Assembly (NCBI GenBank): GCA_023392595.1
Contig: JAEVYU010000085.1
Location: 71,242 to 135,241, forward strand
Length of the DNA: 64,000 nt
Reading direction: 5' to 3'
DNA from: Bacillota bacterium
GTDB taxonomy: Bacteria > Bacillota > UBA4882 > UBA8346
The notes beneath the pieces were generated by a model that was not told the origin of the DNA, did not search any database, and saw only the letters and a program-made list of their open reading frames with translations. This document shows, piece by piece, positions 36,214 through 45,436 of this stretch. The position numbers and the translations under genes are program-made. Position 1 is the stretch's first letter, and each line of letters starts with the position of its first letter.

Positions 36214-36323
36214 GTTTCTTGGATTCCGTAGCTTGGTTGCTGGCTACGGGATTTTTATATCTCAGGGTAATAGCCTTGCGGGTGAGCATACGCCTTGATG
36301 GTTACTGGGAAAGGATCATTATC

Positions 36324-36479
36324 ATGATAAATCGTAAAAAGAAAAAACAAATCCCGGGCCTCAACACCAGAGTAATGTGGAATATTGATCCCCGGACCAG
36401 GGTTTTGGAGGATGACCGAAAAAATATCAAAAAAATCCGCCAAAACGGCAACAAGTTATGTCATTCTTTTGAAAACTAA
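36324..36479 (+). CDS. 51-residue basic protein
   Basis: ATG 36324 has AAAGGA upstream. The product is strongly basic (M-I-N-R-K-K-K-K-Q-I-P-G-L) with a central V-M-W-N-I-D-P-R-T-R-V segment. Short Lys/Arg-rich proteins with W-x-I-x-P-x-T-R occur in Bacillota without known function (recalled, not searched). It precedes the ABC exporter pair by 54 bases and could share its transcript. The longer frame back to 36156 is not used because it has no ribosome site and crosses a terminator. Confidence 0.5.
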   Translation: MINRKKKKQIPGLNTRVMWNIDPRTRVLEDDRKNIKKIRQNGNKLCHSFEN

Positions 36480-36533
36480 AACCGCACGAATTCATGTTTT
36501 TGGGAAAATTAATTCAGGATAGGAGTGTTTCCT

Positions 36534-38267
36534 TTGAAACGCTTATTTCAATATATCAACCGGTTCCACTGGTACTTCATTATTGCGATTGCCGCTATGT
36601 TTATCAGCATTGCATTGGATATGTTTAATCCTCACTTGCTAAAAGTGGTCATTGATAAAATCATTATCGGAAAACAACTAGGCCTCATGACCACAGTCTT
36701 GTTGGCCTTACTCGGAATTACCGTCAGCCGGGCTATTTTAGGCTATATCAAAGAATTTCTGTTTGACTGCGGCGGACAAAGGGTTGTTACCGATTTAAGG
36801 CAAGATCTGTTCGATCATTTGCAGACCCTTTCTTTTTCCTATTTCGATGGGGTCAATACCGGTGAATTGATGTCAAGGTTAAAGGAAGATATCGACAACA
36901 TCATGCGCACCGTGGTCTTTGGGTTCATGTTATTCACTGAGCAGTGTATTTATTTTTTAGTTGCCTCTACCCTATTGTTTCTGCTCCATTGGAAATTGGC
37001 CCTCATCGCTTTGCTGGTAATGCCGGTCATCGCTTTCCTGGCTTTACGGCTTGAAAGCCAAATCGGGGTCGTTTATGATAAAATCAGCGATCAAGCGGTG
37101 CTTATCAATACAACCGCGCAGGAAAATTTGGCCGGAGTGAGACTCGTAAAAGCTTTTGGACGCGAAAAATATGAGATCCATAAGTTTTTTGAGCAAAATC
37201 AAAAAAATTACAAACTTAATATGGAACAGGCCAGGATTTGGGGCCGGCAATATCCCCGGATCGAGTTTTTAACCAACCTAGCCATTGTTTTGGTTACTAC
37301 AGTGGGCGGTTATTTGGTAATTGACAAAAGCATTTCCATCGGAACACTGGTCGCTTTCAGCAATTATCTTTTCATGCTAATTTGGCCCATGAGAATGCTT
37401 GGCTGGCTCACCAATATGTTGGCCCAATGCATGGCTTCACTTGGAAAGATCGAAGCCCTATTCCGGGAGCAACCGGCAATAAAAAGTCCGGAGCATCCGA
37501 TTGTACCCCAAAAGATTCAAGGGCGGGTTGTCTTTGAAAATGTCAATTTTGAATACAACGGCGCTACGATACTCAAAAATATCAATCTGGATGTAAAACC
37601 CGGCTCGACAGTGGCTATTATGGGCCTCACCGGTTCAGGAAAAAGCTCCATCATCAACTTGATTAGCCGGTTTTATGATTGCAGTTCCGGCAAAATCACA
37701 TTAGACGGTGTGGATATTAGAGACTGGCCTCTGGGGTTGCTGAGGGAACAAGTATCCGTGGTAATGCAGGAGACTTTTCTTTTTTCCGATACCATCCTGG
37801 AAAACATTCAATTCGGCTCACCGGATACGCAGGAAAGTGAAATGATGACAGCGGCGAAGGATGCCAAAGTCGATGAATTTGTTTCCCAGTTGCCGGATGG
37901 TTATAACACGGTCATCGGCGAGCGCGGGATTGGCCTGTCCGGCGGGGAAAAACAACGGGTAGCCCTGGCGAGGGCCTTGGTGAAAAAAAGTCCCCTATTA
38001 ATCTTGGATGATGCTACATCCAATCTGGATATGGAAACCGAATATCAAATACAACGCGCCTTGGAAAAACGTTCGGGTATGACCAAATTCATTGTCGCCC
38101 ACCGTATTTCTGCAGTTAAGAACGCCGACGAGATTATTTTCATTGAAAACGGCGCAATTGTCGAACGGGGAACCCACTGGCAGTTATTAGCGCTCCAGAA
38201 TCGTTATTATGAAATTTACCGGGAACAATACCAAGGGATCTCGGATTTAAAAAAACAGGAAGCTTAA
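36534..38267 (+). CDS. ABC exporter half with degenerate ATPase site
   Basis: 577 residues: six helices (about 1-310) then an ATPase domain (about 335-570). Walker A is G-L-T-G-S-G-K-S-S, the signature is L-S-G-G-E-K-Q-R, but Walker B ends L-L-I-L-D-D-A-T-S, with Asp replacing the catalytic Glu. The next gene encodes a partner with intact Walker B, so the two should form a heterodimer of the TM287/288 or BmrCD type with one degenerate site. Substrates are usually drugs or lipids. TTG 36534 has AGGAG at 36521-36525. Confidence 0.9.
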   Translation: MKRLFQYINRFHWYFIIAIAAMFISIALDMFNPHLLKVVIDKIIIGKQLGLMTTVLLALLGITVSRAILGYIKEFLFDCGGQRVVTDLRQDLFDHLQTLSFSYFDGVNTGELMSRLKEDIDNIMRTVVFGFMLFTEQCIYFLVASTLLFLLHWKLALIALLVMPVIAFLALRLESQIGVVYDKISDQAVLINTTAQENLAGVRLVKAFGREKYEIHKFFEQNQKNYKLNMEQARIWGRQYPRIEFLTNLAIVLVTTVGGYLVIDKSISIGTLVAFSNYLFMLIWPMRMLGWLTNMLAQCMASLGKIEALFREQPAIKSPEHPIVPQKIQGRVVFENVNFEYNGATILKNINLDVKPGSTVAIMGLTGSGKSSIINLISRFYDCSSGKITLDGVDIRDWPLGLLREQVSVVMQETFLFSDTILENIQFGSPDTQESEMMTAAKDAKVDEFVSQLPDGYNTVIGERGIGLSGGEKQRVALARALVKKSPLLILDDATSNLDMETEYQIQRALEKRSGMTKFIVAHRISAVKNADEIIFIENGAIVERGTHWQLLALQNRYYEIYREQYQGISDLKKQEA

Positions 38268-38337
38268 CGCGCCTCATATTGAACCTAAGAAATGCGTAAC
38301 CATAGAACGTCCTTGAAATAAAAGAAGGAGGCCCAAT

Positions 38338-40137
38338 ATGCCTTTTGATAGCCTTCGGGATGATGAATATACGAAAGAAGCCTTGAATAAGGAAATTATA
38401 AAGAAACTGTTATCATACCTGAAACCTTATAAATTAGAAGTTTTGCTTACCCTATTCCTGATGGGGTTTGTTATCATGACCGATCTTTTAAACCCCTATT
38501 TCTTAAAATTAGCCATTGATAAGTATATTGTGGGTAAAAATATTGCCGGCCTTTTTCAGTTAGGTCTGGCCATGGTGGTTATTAAAGTCTTCGCTTTATT
38601 TGCTGCCCGAAAAAGAATTGAAATCATGGCCGGAGTTACCAATAAAATATTGCTGACGATCCGGCAAGAGCTCTATACCCATATTCAAAAATTGCCCTTC
38701 AATTTTTTCGATACCCGGCCGGTCGGCAAAATTTTGGCCCGGATCATCGGGGATGTCAATTCCTTGAACGACCTTTTCACCAACAGTGTGACCAATTTAC
38801 TCCCCGATCTGGCCACACTGGTTGCAGTCACCGCCATTATGTTATCGATGAATGCCCCTTTGGCGATGGCAGCCCTGATTTCGTTGCCGTTTCTCATTAT
38901 CTTTCTGGGGTCGGTTCAAGTGATATCTCACCAGCGCTGGCGCAATCATCGTAAAAAAGTCTCCACCTGCAATGCGTTTACCCACGAAAATTTTTCGGGG
39001 ATCCGGGTGGTGCAAAGCTTTACTTCTGAAAAGAAAACCAGTAAGATTTATCACGGTTTAATCCATGACATGTTGAAAGCATTTGTTCATGCGGTCCGGT
39101 TAAACGATTTCTTTTGGCCTTCGGTGGAGGTGTCCTGGGGTATTGGTACCATCGCAGTAGCTTGGTACGGTATCCATTTACTAAACACCGGCACCATTAC
39201 GGTAGGGCTTTTGGTGGCCTTCACCGGTTATATCTCCATGTTCTGGCAGCCGGTAATGAATATTAGTAATTTTTACAATACCTTGATTTCCAACATGTCC
39301 GGCGCTGAACGCATTTTCGATATCATGAGCATCGAGCCGGCAATCAAGGATAATTCCAATGCAAAGCCGCTTCCCCAAATTAAAGGGGCTATAACTTTTG
39401 ATCATGTTTTTTTTGGTTACGAAACCGGTCAGGAAGTACTCACGGATATCAATTTTCAAATTAAACCCGGCCAGACCATTGCCTTAGTCGGTCCAACCGG
39501 GGCCGGTAAGACCAGTATTGTCAATTTAATCGGCCGTTTTTACGATGCCACCGGGGGGACGGTCTCCATTGACGGGTTTAATGTCAAGGAAGTAACTTTG
39601 GAGAGCCTGCATAGCCAATTAGGAGTCGTCCTGCAAGACACCTTCCTCTTCTCGGGAAGCATCAAGGATAATATCCGCTACGGCAAACTGGATGCGACCG
39701 ATGAAGAAATCATTGCTGCCGCCACAGCCGTCCACGCCCATGAGTTCATCATGAAGCTGGAACACGGTTATGATACCGACGTGAATGAACGGGGCTCCAG
39801 GCTTTCTTTCGGTCAACGCCAACAAATCGCCTTTGCCCGGGCGTTGCTTTCCAATCCCCGGATTTTGATTCTGGATGAAGCCACCGCTGGAATCGATACC
39901 CATACCGAGCGCCTGGTGCAGCAAGGGATTGCCAGATTGCTCAAGGGACGGACTTCCTTTGTCATCGCCCACCGGCTCTCCACTATTCAAAATGCCGATC
40001 AGATTATGGTGATCGATGAGGGCCGGATTATTGAATCCGGTACCCATGAGGAACTGCTGGAGTTGAAGGGCAAGTATTTTGGTTTATTTACGGCACAGTT
40101 TAAGTTCTGGGCAGATTCCCAAGAAAAGATTGGGTAA
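38338..40137 (+). CDS. ABC exporter half with catalytic Walker B
   Basis: 599 residues: six helices (about 30-330) and an ATPase domain (about 360-590). Walker A G-P-T-G-A-G-K-T-S and Walker B I-L-I-L-D-E-A-T-A-G are canonical; the signature is L-S-F-G-Q-R-Q, deviating at its third position. This is the expected complement to the first half: its Walker B pairs with the partner's intact L-S-G-G-E signature. ATG 38338 has AAGGAGG upstream. The two genes are 70 bases apart and on one strand. Confidence 0.9.
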   Translation: MPFDSLRDDEYTKEALNKEIIKKLLSYLKPYKLEVLLTLFLMGFVIMTDLLNPYFLKLAIDKYIVGKNIAGLFQLGLAMVVIKVFALFAARKRIEIMAGVTNKILLTIRQELYTHIQKLPFNFFDTRPVGKILARIIGDVNSLNDLFTNSVTNLLPDLATLVAVTAIMLSMNAPLAMAALISLPFLIIFLGSVQVISHQRWRNHRKKVSTCNAFTHENFSGIRVVQSFTSEKKTSKIYHGLIHDMLKAFVHAVRLNDFFWPSVEVSWGIGTIAVAWYGIHLLNTGTITVGLLVAFTGYISMFWQPVMNISNFYNTLISNMSGAERIFDIMSIEPAIKDNSNAKPLPQIKGAITFDHVFFGYETGQEVLTDINFQIKPGQTIALVGPTGAGKTSIVNLIGRFYDATGGTVSIDGFNVKEVTLESLHSQLGVVLQDTFLFSGSIKDNIRYGKLDATDEEIIAAATAVHAHEFIMKLEHGYDTDVNERGSRLSFGQRQQIAFARALLSNPRILILDEATAGIDTHTERLVQQGIARLLKGRTSFVIAHRLSTIQNADQIMVIDEGRIIESGTHEELLELKGKYFGLFTAQFKFWADSQEKIG

Positions 40138-40183
40138 GACAAAATCGTTAACCTATTTATTGAATGTAAATTACCTAAAAATG

Positions 40184-40232
40184 ATTGCCGGTGATTCGAG
40201 AGTAAATTCAACTCATCCCGGCAATTTTTAAT
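40184..40232 (+). terminator. Terminator of the ABC exporter pair
   Basis: ATTGCCGG pairs with CCGGCAAT (about 40184-40227) across a long loop, followed by TTTTTAATTT. It lies about 45 bases past the stop. Confidence 0.6.
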
Positions 40233-40382
40233 TTCATGCGTGAAATTTTTAAACATCCTAAAACACCACTGAGATGGATAGGAGTTTATACTTGCCATAA
40301 TTACCATTCATTTATTCTTGAACTAAGTTTTTGCCTATTATATAGTTTGCATAGATTATTTGTAAATAATTAGGGGGTAAAT

Positions 40383-41294
40383 ATGGTACAAAGAATTTTC
40401 GCCTTATTTCTTGCTTCTTGGTTATTGTTCATCATGACCACTTATTCTTTTGGAGCAATACTACCGGTTTCTTCCCCTTTCCAGCTTGGAGATTCATGGT
40501 ATACAAAAACAGATAGCTGGTATTCGATCAATAATGAAAAGCCCAAGGTCAATATTTACGCCAAAAAGATATCTCCTGATTTTTCCATAGCCGGAGGAGA
40601 ATATTATCAGAACGATCAGACCTTTTTCGATTTATTTTCTCAAGATATAAACAAATCAAACCTGACTTATTTGGGCGGCAGTTATTTATTTGACTCCGGT
40701 TTATTTGTCGGCTTGAATTATTTAAAAACAGCCACCATAACTGAAACTCTGTTATCCCCGGGATATCGTTTTAAGTTGAAGGACAATGGCTATCTGGCAT
40801 TAAGTTTTGATTATCTCGCCATTGACGATTCAGATATTCATGACATTGTCAGTTATGACGTAAATTTTAAACTATTTCCCAAAAAGATGAAGATTTATGG
40901 TGAAATTTACTTGCCAAAGGAAGGCAATGATACAGTTGTCAACCTTGGCGCCAATTACGAGGTGAGTAAGGGCCTTGTTGTGGGAGCCGATTATATGTCC
41001 CAGGGGAGTCAAGATGCCTACAGCGCCGGTTTAACTTATAAGGTTCAATCCTTGATCATCGATGCAGCATTGGGGAAAAATTTCACCCAAAATTATTACC
41101 AGTTCGCCGCTACGGAAAATCTCAAAAATTTTAGTATGGGGGCTTTGTATCAAAAATATCAGAATGACCCTGATCCCATGATTACGGTTCAAGGGAAATA
41201 TCATCTAACGAAAGCCGATTTAATTTTGAAATATACTTTTAAAAATGATTCTTACAATCAAGTCACCGCACTAGCCTACGAAAGGAGGCTTTAG
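40383..41294 (+). CDS. Exported porin-like beta-barrel protein
   Basis: 303 residues with a signal peptide (about 1-24, ending S-F-G-A). The mature part is a series of amphipathic strands with Tyr/Gly-rich turns: Y-L-G-G-S-Y-L-F-D-S-G-L-F-V-G-L-N-Y, L-S-P-G-Y-R-F-K-L, V-N-L-G-A-N-Y-E-V, A-G-L-T-Y-K-V-Q. About 14-16 strands can be drawn. This is the look of an outer-membrane porin-type barrel. No SLH domain is visible. ATG 40383 has AGGGGG at good spacing. It is a single gene between terminators. Confidence 0.6.
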   Translation: MVQRIFALFLASWLLFIMTTYSFGAILPVSSPFQLGDSWYTKTDSWYSINNEKPKVNIYAKKISPDFSIAGGEYYQNDQTFFDLFSQDINKSNLTYLGGSYLFDSGLFVGLNYLKTATITETLLSPGYRFKLKDNGYLALSFDYLAIDDSDIHDIVSYDVNFKLFPKKMKIYGEIYLPKEGNDTVVNLGANYEVSKGLVVGADYMSQGSQDAYSAGLTYKVQSLIIDAALGKNFTQNYYQFAATENLKNFSMGALYQKYQNDPDPMITVQGKYHLTKADLILKYTFKNDSYNQVTALAYERRL

Positions 41295-41525
41295 AACTGC
41301 AAGTTAACATTATTTTATCAATATCAATTCGATGCCAAATTATAAACATCTGCCCATTTCAAGAGGTGTCTTTTCAATCTTACCTCATACCTTGATTTTT
41401 TCTTCATTGATGAATTTCAGCGGGAAGGGCAAATAATCAATTTTTCTTGAAAGTGGGTTCCATCTTAATCCCAAAGCCATAACATAATGTGATGTTATCC
41501 GCGGTCAAAATTGGAGGAATTCCTT

Positions 41526-42338
41526 TTGGGATACCAAATTCAAGTAGAACCTGAAGTGAAGCTTTATATTGAGGATCTTAATCCGGAGAGCCGGAAAATT
41601 ATTTTATTCATTCACGGTTGGCCCGCAAATCATAATTTGTTTGAATATCAGTTTGATCACCTTTCTCAAATAGGATATCGTTGTATCGGAATCGACATTA
41701 GAGGTTTCGGTAATTCAGATAAACCTTTGGGGGGCTACTCTTACGATCGATTAGCTGACGATATTCGATCTGTGGTTGAAGCACTTGGATTACGAAATTT
41801 CACACTGGCCGGACACTCTGTTGGAGGAGCGATTGCCATCCGATACATGGCTCGCCATAATAGTTATGGAGTATCCAAGCTTACCCTTTTTGCCGCTGCG
41901 GCTCCTAGCTTTACGAAACGTTCTGATTTTCCCTATGGGTTGACGAAGGAAGAAGTAACCCTGCTTATTCAGGAAACATACAATGATCGCCCCAAAATGC
42001 TTCGCGGATTCGGAGAAATGTTTTTCTTCCAGAATATTACGAAACCTTTCTCTGATTGGTTTTTCCAATTGGGGCTTCAAGCTGCAGGTTGGTCCACAGC
42101 GAAAGTGGCAGTCTCTCTTCGGGATGAATGCTTATTTTATGACCTTGAAACGATCCAGGTTCCCACCTTAATTCTTCATGGTATCCATGATAAAGTTTGT
42201 TTATATCCACTGGCTGTTGCGCAAAATCGCGGAATTAAAAACTCATTACTTGTACCGTTTCAATATAGCGGTCATGGATTATTCTGGGAAGAAAGGGATA
42301 AATTCAACCGGGAATTGTCAGAATTTATTAGGGAATAA
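41526..42338 (+). CDS. Alpha/beta-hydrolase
   Basis: About 270 residues. The oxyanion H-G-W-P near 27, D-I-R-G-F-G-N-S-D near 58, the nucleophile elbow G-H-S-V-G-G near 95, an acid near H-D-K-V and the catalytic histidine in S-G-H-G-L-F-W are all present. The family includes esterases, peroxidases and haloalkane dehalogenases; the substrate is not clear. No signal peptide. TTG 41526 is chosen because GGAGGA lies eight bases upstream; the TTG at 41511 lies before it. Confidence 0.86.
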   Translation: MGYQIQVEPEVKLYIEDLNPESRKIILFIHGWPANHNLFEYQFDHLSQIGYRCIGIDIRGFGNSDKPLGGYSYDRLADDIRSVVEALGLRNFTLAGHSVGGAIAIRYMARHNSYGVSKLTLFAAAAPSFTKRSDFPYGLTKEEVTLLIQETYNDRPKMLRGFGEMFFFQNITKPFSDWFFQLGLQAAGWSTAKVAVSLRDECLFYDLETIQVPTLILHGIHDKVCLYPLAVAQNRGIKNSLLVPFQYSGHGLFWEERDKFNRELSEFIRE

Positions 42339-42425
42339 AGAACAAAAAATAATTCATAAGAACTGTTTTTTACCATCGTCCATGTATGAATATCTTTTCG
42401 ATTTACATTTTTTTACTTCAATGAA

Positions 42426-42460
42426 AAAACCCCACTAGCCTTTTACTAGCGGGGTTTTTT
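42426..42460. terminator. Bidirectional terminator
   Basis: AAAACCCCACTAG, loop CCTTTTA, CTAGCGGGGTTTTTT. A-run before and T-run after, so it serves the hydrolase gene and the convergent microprotein gene. Confidence 0.9.
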
Positions 42461-42462
42461 CA

Positions 42463-42567
42463 TTAAGCAATATTCTTTTTATGTTTTAACTGATAAAGAT
42501 TTGCTCCACACTTTGAACAATATTCGGCATAACTGGGATTGACTTTATTGCAGTCGGGACATTTCAA
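42463..42567 (-). CDS. 34-residue zinc-ribbon microprotein
   Basis: Minus-strand frame from TTG 42567 to TAA 42463. It reads M-K-C-P-D-C-N-K-V-N-P, then Y-C-S-K-C-G-A-N-L, a CxxC-x10-CxxC zinc ribbon with a basic tail (L-K-H-K-K). AGGGGG lies nine bases upstream of the TTG. It is followed at once by a strong terminator. Such ribbons often start larger proteins; here the ribbon stands alone. Function unknown. Confidence 0.65.
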   Translation of the reverse strand: MKCPDCNKVNPSYAEYCSKCGANLYQLKHKKNIA

Positions 42568-42727
42568 ATCTATTTTTCCCCCTATTGAAAAGTGAATTGG
42601 TACACTTTATCAGTATATGAATATCCATAAAAAAATGTTCCAAATATGTGCATTTTGTTTTTGCCATCACCCTGCCGTATATTTTTGACATTACCCGGCA
42701 ATGAATAAAGGCGGGTGAAAAACAAAA

Positions 42728-43180
42728 ATGGCAGACCGGTTTCTCATTGGATTTACCTCCGGAGTAATTGGCGGAATAGCATCGGCTATCATCAGCATTC
42801 CATTATATTTTTTTAAATTTACTACCTTACGCTTAGTGGATTTTGCCGTTACGTTAATTCTTGGTAAAAGACCCCGCACGGTAACAGAAATCGTCTTCGG
42901 TTTATTGCTCCATTGGGGGTTTTCCGGCATGTTGGGAGTACTTTTTGCATATTGGGTCAATCATCAAATCACCACGGGCAGGTATTTATGGATTAAAGGC
43001 GGGTTACTGGGTCTTGGCTCCTGGTTTATTATTAATATATTAACTACCATATTTAGAGTAAAAGGGCTGGCGGTTATTCCCGTCGAAACCGCTTTTATTC
43101 TCGCTGTAACTTCGTTGTTTATGGGAATTGTGATGGCTTTGATTTTTGAATGGTTTATGAAAAGACAAAAAGTAAATTGA
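42728..43180 (+). CDS. Small integral membrane protein (YqhR-like)
   Basis: 150 residues with four predicted helices (about 5-28, 55-78, 88-112, 120-142), a positive C-terminus and no signal peptide. It loosely resembles conserved YqhR-like membrane proteins of Bacillota; function unknown. The start follows a weak GGGTG. A terminator lies about 100 bases downstream. Confidence 0.6.
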   Translation: MADRFLIGFTSGVIGGIASAIISIPLYFFKFTTLRLVDFAVTLILGKRPRTVTEIVFGLLLHWGFSGMLGVLFAYWVNHQITTGRYLWIKGGLLGLGSWFIINILTTIFRVKGLAVIPVETAFILAVTSLFMGIVMALIFEWFMKRQKVN

Positions 43181-43277
43181 AAAAGGTAGAACCGCGACAC
43201 CCGCCTTAGGTCCAAAGAAAAAACCGATTGAATTGCCATTACATAGAAACCGGGTAAAAAGTTGGCCCATCCATGAT

Positions 43278-43313
43278 AAAGAGGAACCCGTTTTACCGGC
43301 GTTCCTCTTTTTT
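43278..43313. terminator. Terminator between convergent genes
   Basis: AAAGAGGAAC and GTTCCTCTTT form the stem, with a smaller inner CCG/CGG pairing; T-run on the plus strand. It ends the YqhR-like gene and possibly the ABC sugar operon on the minus strand. Confidence 0.8.
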
Positions 43314-43335
43314 GAGAGCATTTATCAGGAATTGA

Positions 43336-44298
43336 TTACCACGGTTTGGTTTCGGATAATACTTTATCCAAATTGCTGCTGTCAACATCAAGGGTGCCGG
43401 TTCCGACGAATTCCGGAACTTTTTTACCATTGATCAGATCATGCATCGAGCTGACGGATAATTTACCCATGGCTACGAAGTCTTGGCCGACCAAAGCGTT
43501 GGCCAGTCCATCTTTCATAGCTTTCAATACCGGGTAGAAAGTATCCATGGAAACCAAAATCCCACCTTTGGCGATCCAAGCTTTGATGTTCGGCATGGAT
43601 CCCGGAGCGGAGAAATACGGCCAGCCGCCGACTACAAAGAAAGTTTGCAGTTTGGGATTGGCCTTAATGTATTGTTCCATCAATTCAACGGCTTTATTAG
43701 TATCATCATCGCAAGCCAAAGTGGTAACATATTTCAAGTTCAATTTGGCTCCGGAAACAACTTCTTTGAAGCCTTTAACCCGGTCATTCAGATTGGGGGC
43801 TCCCAAACCACCGGTCAAAACGGCACAGGTAATTTGGCCTTTTAATTTGCGGGCGGTTACCAGTTTCACCATGGCTTTGCCGCAAGATTTTCCGGCGTTG
43901 TAGTTGTCAGTTCCAACATAAAACGCCCTCTTGCTGTCTTTGGAGTCCGAGTCAAAACAAGCTACTTTAATGCCGGCGGCAACAGCCCGGTCAATAACGT
44001 CTTTTAAAGCACCGGCGTCATTACAGCTAATGACAAGGCCGTCCACTTTCTTTTGAATCAAACCTTCAATGACTGTTACCTGGCTGGCTGCATCGGCTTG
44101 GTTTGATCCTGTCCAAATGAATTCAACTCCCAATTTCTTGGCTTCTTCCTGACCGCCAACCTTGGAATCCAAGAAAACGGGATTATCGAGCGATTTCGGA
44201 ATCATGGCGATGGTGATTGATTTAGCTGAAATTGAAGTTAAACCGATTACACTGACCATAAGTAAGAGTACTACCATTAAAACGACAGACTTTTTCAT
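43336..44298 (-). CDS. Ribose-type ABC binding protein
   Basis: 320 residues. The signal peptide (M-K-K-S-V-V-L-M-V, ending S-I-S-A) has no lipobox cysteine. The mature part is a two-lobed periplasmic-binding-protein-1 fold: I-P-K-S-L-D-N-P-V-F, E-G-L-I-Q-K-K-V-D-G-L, Y-V-G-T-D-N-Y-N-A-G and V-L-T-G-G. Ligand is likely a pentose, hexose or similar. It is the last gene of ATPase-permease-binding-protein, and no kinase or isomerase follows. Confidence 0.9.
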   Translation of the reverse strand: MKKSVVLMVVLLLMVSVIGLTSISAKSITIAMIPKSLDNPVFLDSKVGGQEEAKKLGVEFIWTGSNQADAASQVTVIEGLIQKKVDGLVISCNDAGALKDVIDRAVAAGIKVACFDSDSKDSKRAFYVGTDNYNAGKSCGKAMVKLVTARKLKGQITCAVLTGGLGAPNLNDRVKGFKEVVSGAKLNLKYVTTLACDDDTNKAVELMEQYIKANPKLQTFFVVGGWPYFSAPGSMPNIKAWIAKGGILVSMDTFYPVLKAMKDGLANALVGQDFVAMGKLSVSSMHDLINGKKVPEFVGTGTLDVDSSNLDKVLSETKPW

Positions 44299-44357
44299 TC
44301 ATTTTCCTCCTTTAAAAATTGTAATCCTGAAATCGTTACTACACCCAATTTATTTAG

Positions 44358-45404
44358 TTATTTCACCTCCTTCGCCAATTTCTTTTGCTGATACTCCAAA
44401 CGTAACCGATCAAATCCAACGGCTATGATAATGACTGATCCAATCGCTGTTTGCACCCAATAAGGACTTACATTCAAGAGCACCAAACCATTACGGATGA
44501 TTCCCATGATGGCGGCACCGAGAAGCGTGCCCAAAACAGTTCCGGAACCGCCGGTAGTACTGGCCCCCCCGATAAAGACCGCCGCGATGACATCCAGTTC
44601 ATAACCCAGCGCCAATGTTGATTGGGCGACTCCCAACCGGGCGGCGCAAATAATTCCGCCGATTGCCGACAACATTCCGCAGGCTACATAGACAAATACC
44701 TTCATCCGGGATATGTTGATACCGGAAACCTTGGCTGCCTCCTCATTACCACCTAAAGCATAAATCCGCCGTCCTATAACAGTCCGGCCCAAAAAAATTG
44801 CAAAAATTATCGCCAGCACTATCATATAAATTACGGGGAAAGGTATCGGCCCCCAATATCCTTGGCCCAGAAACGCGAAAAACGGCGGAACGGATACCGT
44901 ATAACCTTCGGTGATGGCGTAAGCCAGCCCCCGGCCTATGCTCAACATTCCTAAAGTGGCGATGAACGGCGGTAATTTTACTTTCGTGATGAACACGGAA
45001 TTTAAAAACCCTAAAACACCACCTCCAATAATGCCGATCAGGATTGCCAACGGGATTGAACAGCCGCTTTTCATGGAAAACCCGGCTAAAATGGCTCCAA
45101 ATCCCATAATGGAACCTACCGATAAATCAATACCTCCGGTAATGATTACCATTAACTCACCGATGGCAGTGACGGCAATATAAGAAAACTGGCGGGCTAC
45201 TGAAAAAAGATTGTCCGAAGTGGGAAAGGTCGTCGGGCAAGCGATCCAAAGAACGATACAAAGGCCGAGCAATATCCCGAAAATCCCGATAACTTGGGAT
45301 CGGGCAATTTTCTGGATTACGGCTGACAAAAATTGGCTGAAAGACTGTTTCTCTGAAATTTCTGTTTTCAGATCGGCTTGGGGATTCACTTCATTTTGAT
45401 ACAT
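44358..45404 (-). CDS. Ribose-type ABC permease
   Basis: 348 residues of the RbsC type with about 9-10 helices. Typical segments are G-G-I-D-L-S-V-G-S-I-M-G, G-N-E-E-A-A-K-V-S-G-I and A-V-F-I-G-G-A-S-T-T-G-G-S-G. It forms the channel for the binding protein above. ATG 45404 has AAGGAGG upstream. A spacing of 32 bases to the ATPase gene indicates one operon. Confidence 0.92.
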   Translation of the reverse strand: MYQNEVNPQADLKTEISEKQSFSQFLSAVIQKIARSQVIGIFGILLGLCIVLWIACPTTFPTSDNLFSVARQFSYIAVTAIGELMVIITGGIDLSVGSIMGFGAILAGFSMKSGCSIPLAILIGIIGGGVLGFLNSVFITKVKLPPFIATLGMLSIGRGLAYAITEGYTVSVPPFFAFLGQGYWGPIPFPVIYMIVLAIIFAIFLGRTVIGRRIYALGGNEEAAKVSGINISRMKVFVYVACGMLSAIGGIICAARLGVAQSTLALGYELDVIAAVFIGGASTTGGSGTVLGTLLGAAIMGIIRNGLVLLNVSPYWVQTAIGSVIIIAVGFDRLRLEYQQKKLAKEVK

Positions 45405-45436
45405 CAGGTGTAAACCTCCTTCGATTATTTCTAGAT

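Noticed and set aside
36156..36323. Longer N-terminus for the 51-residue protein
   Set aside because: It would start inside a transcript that ends at the 36187-36213 terminator, and has no ribosome site; ATG 36324 does.
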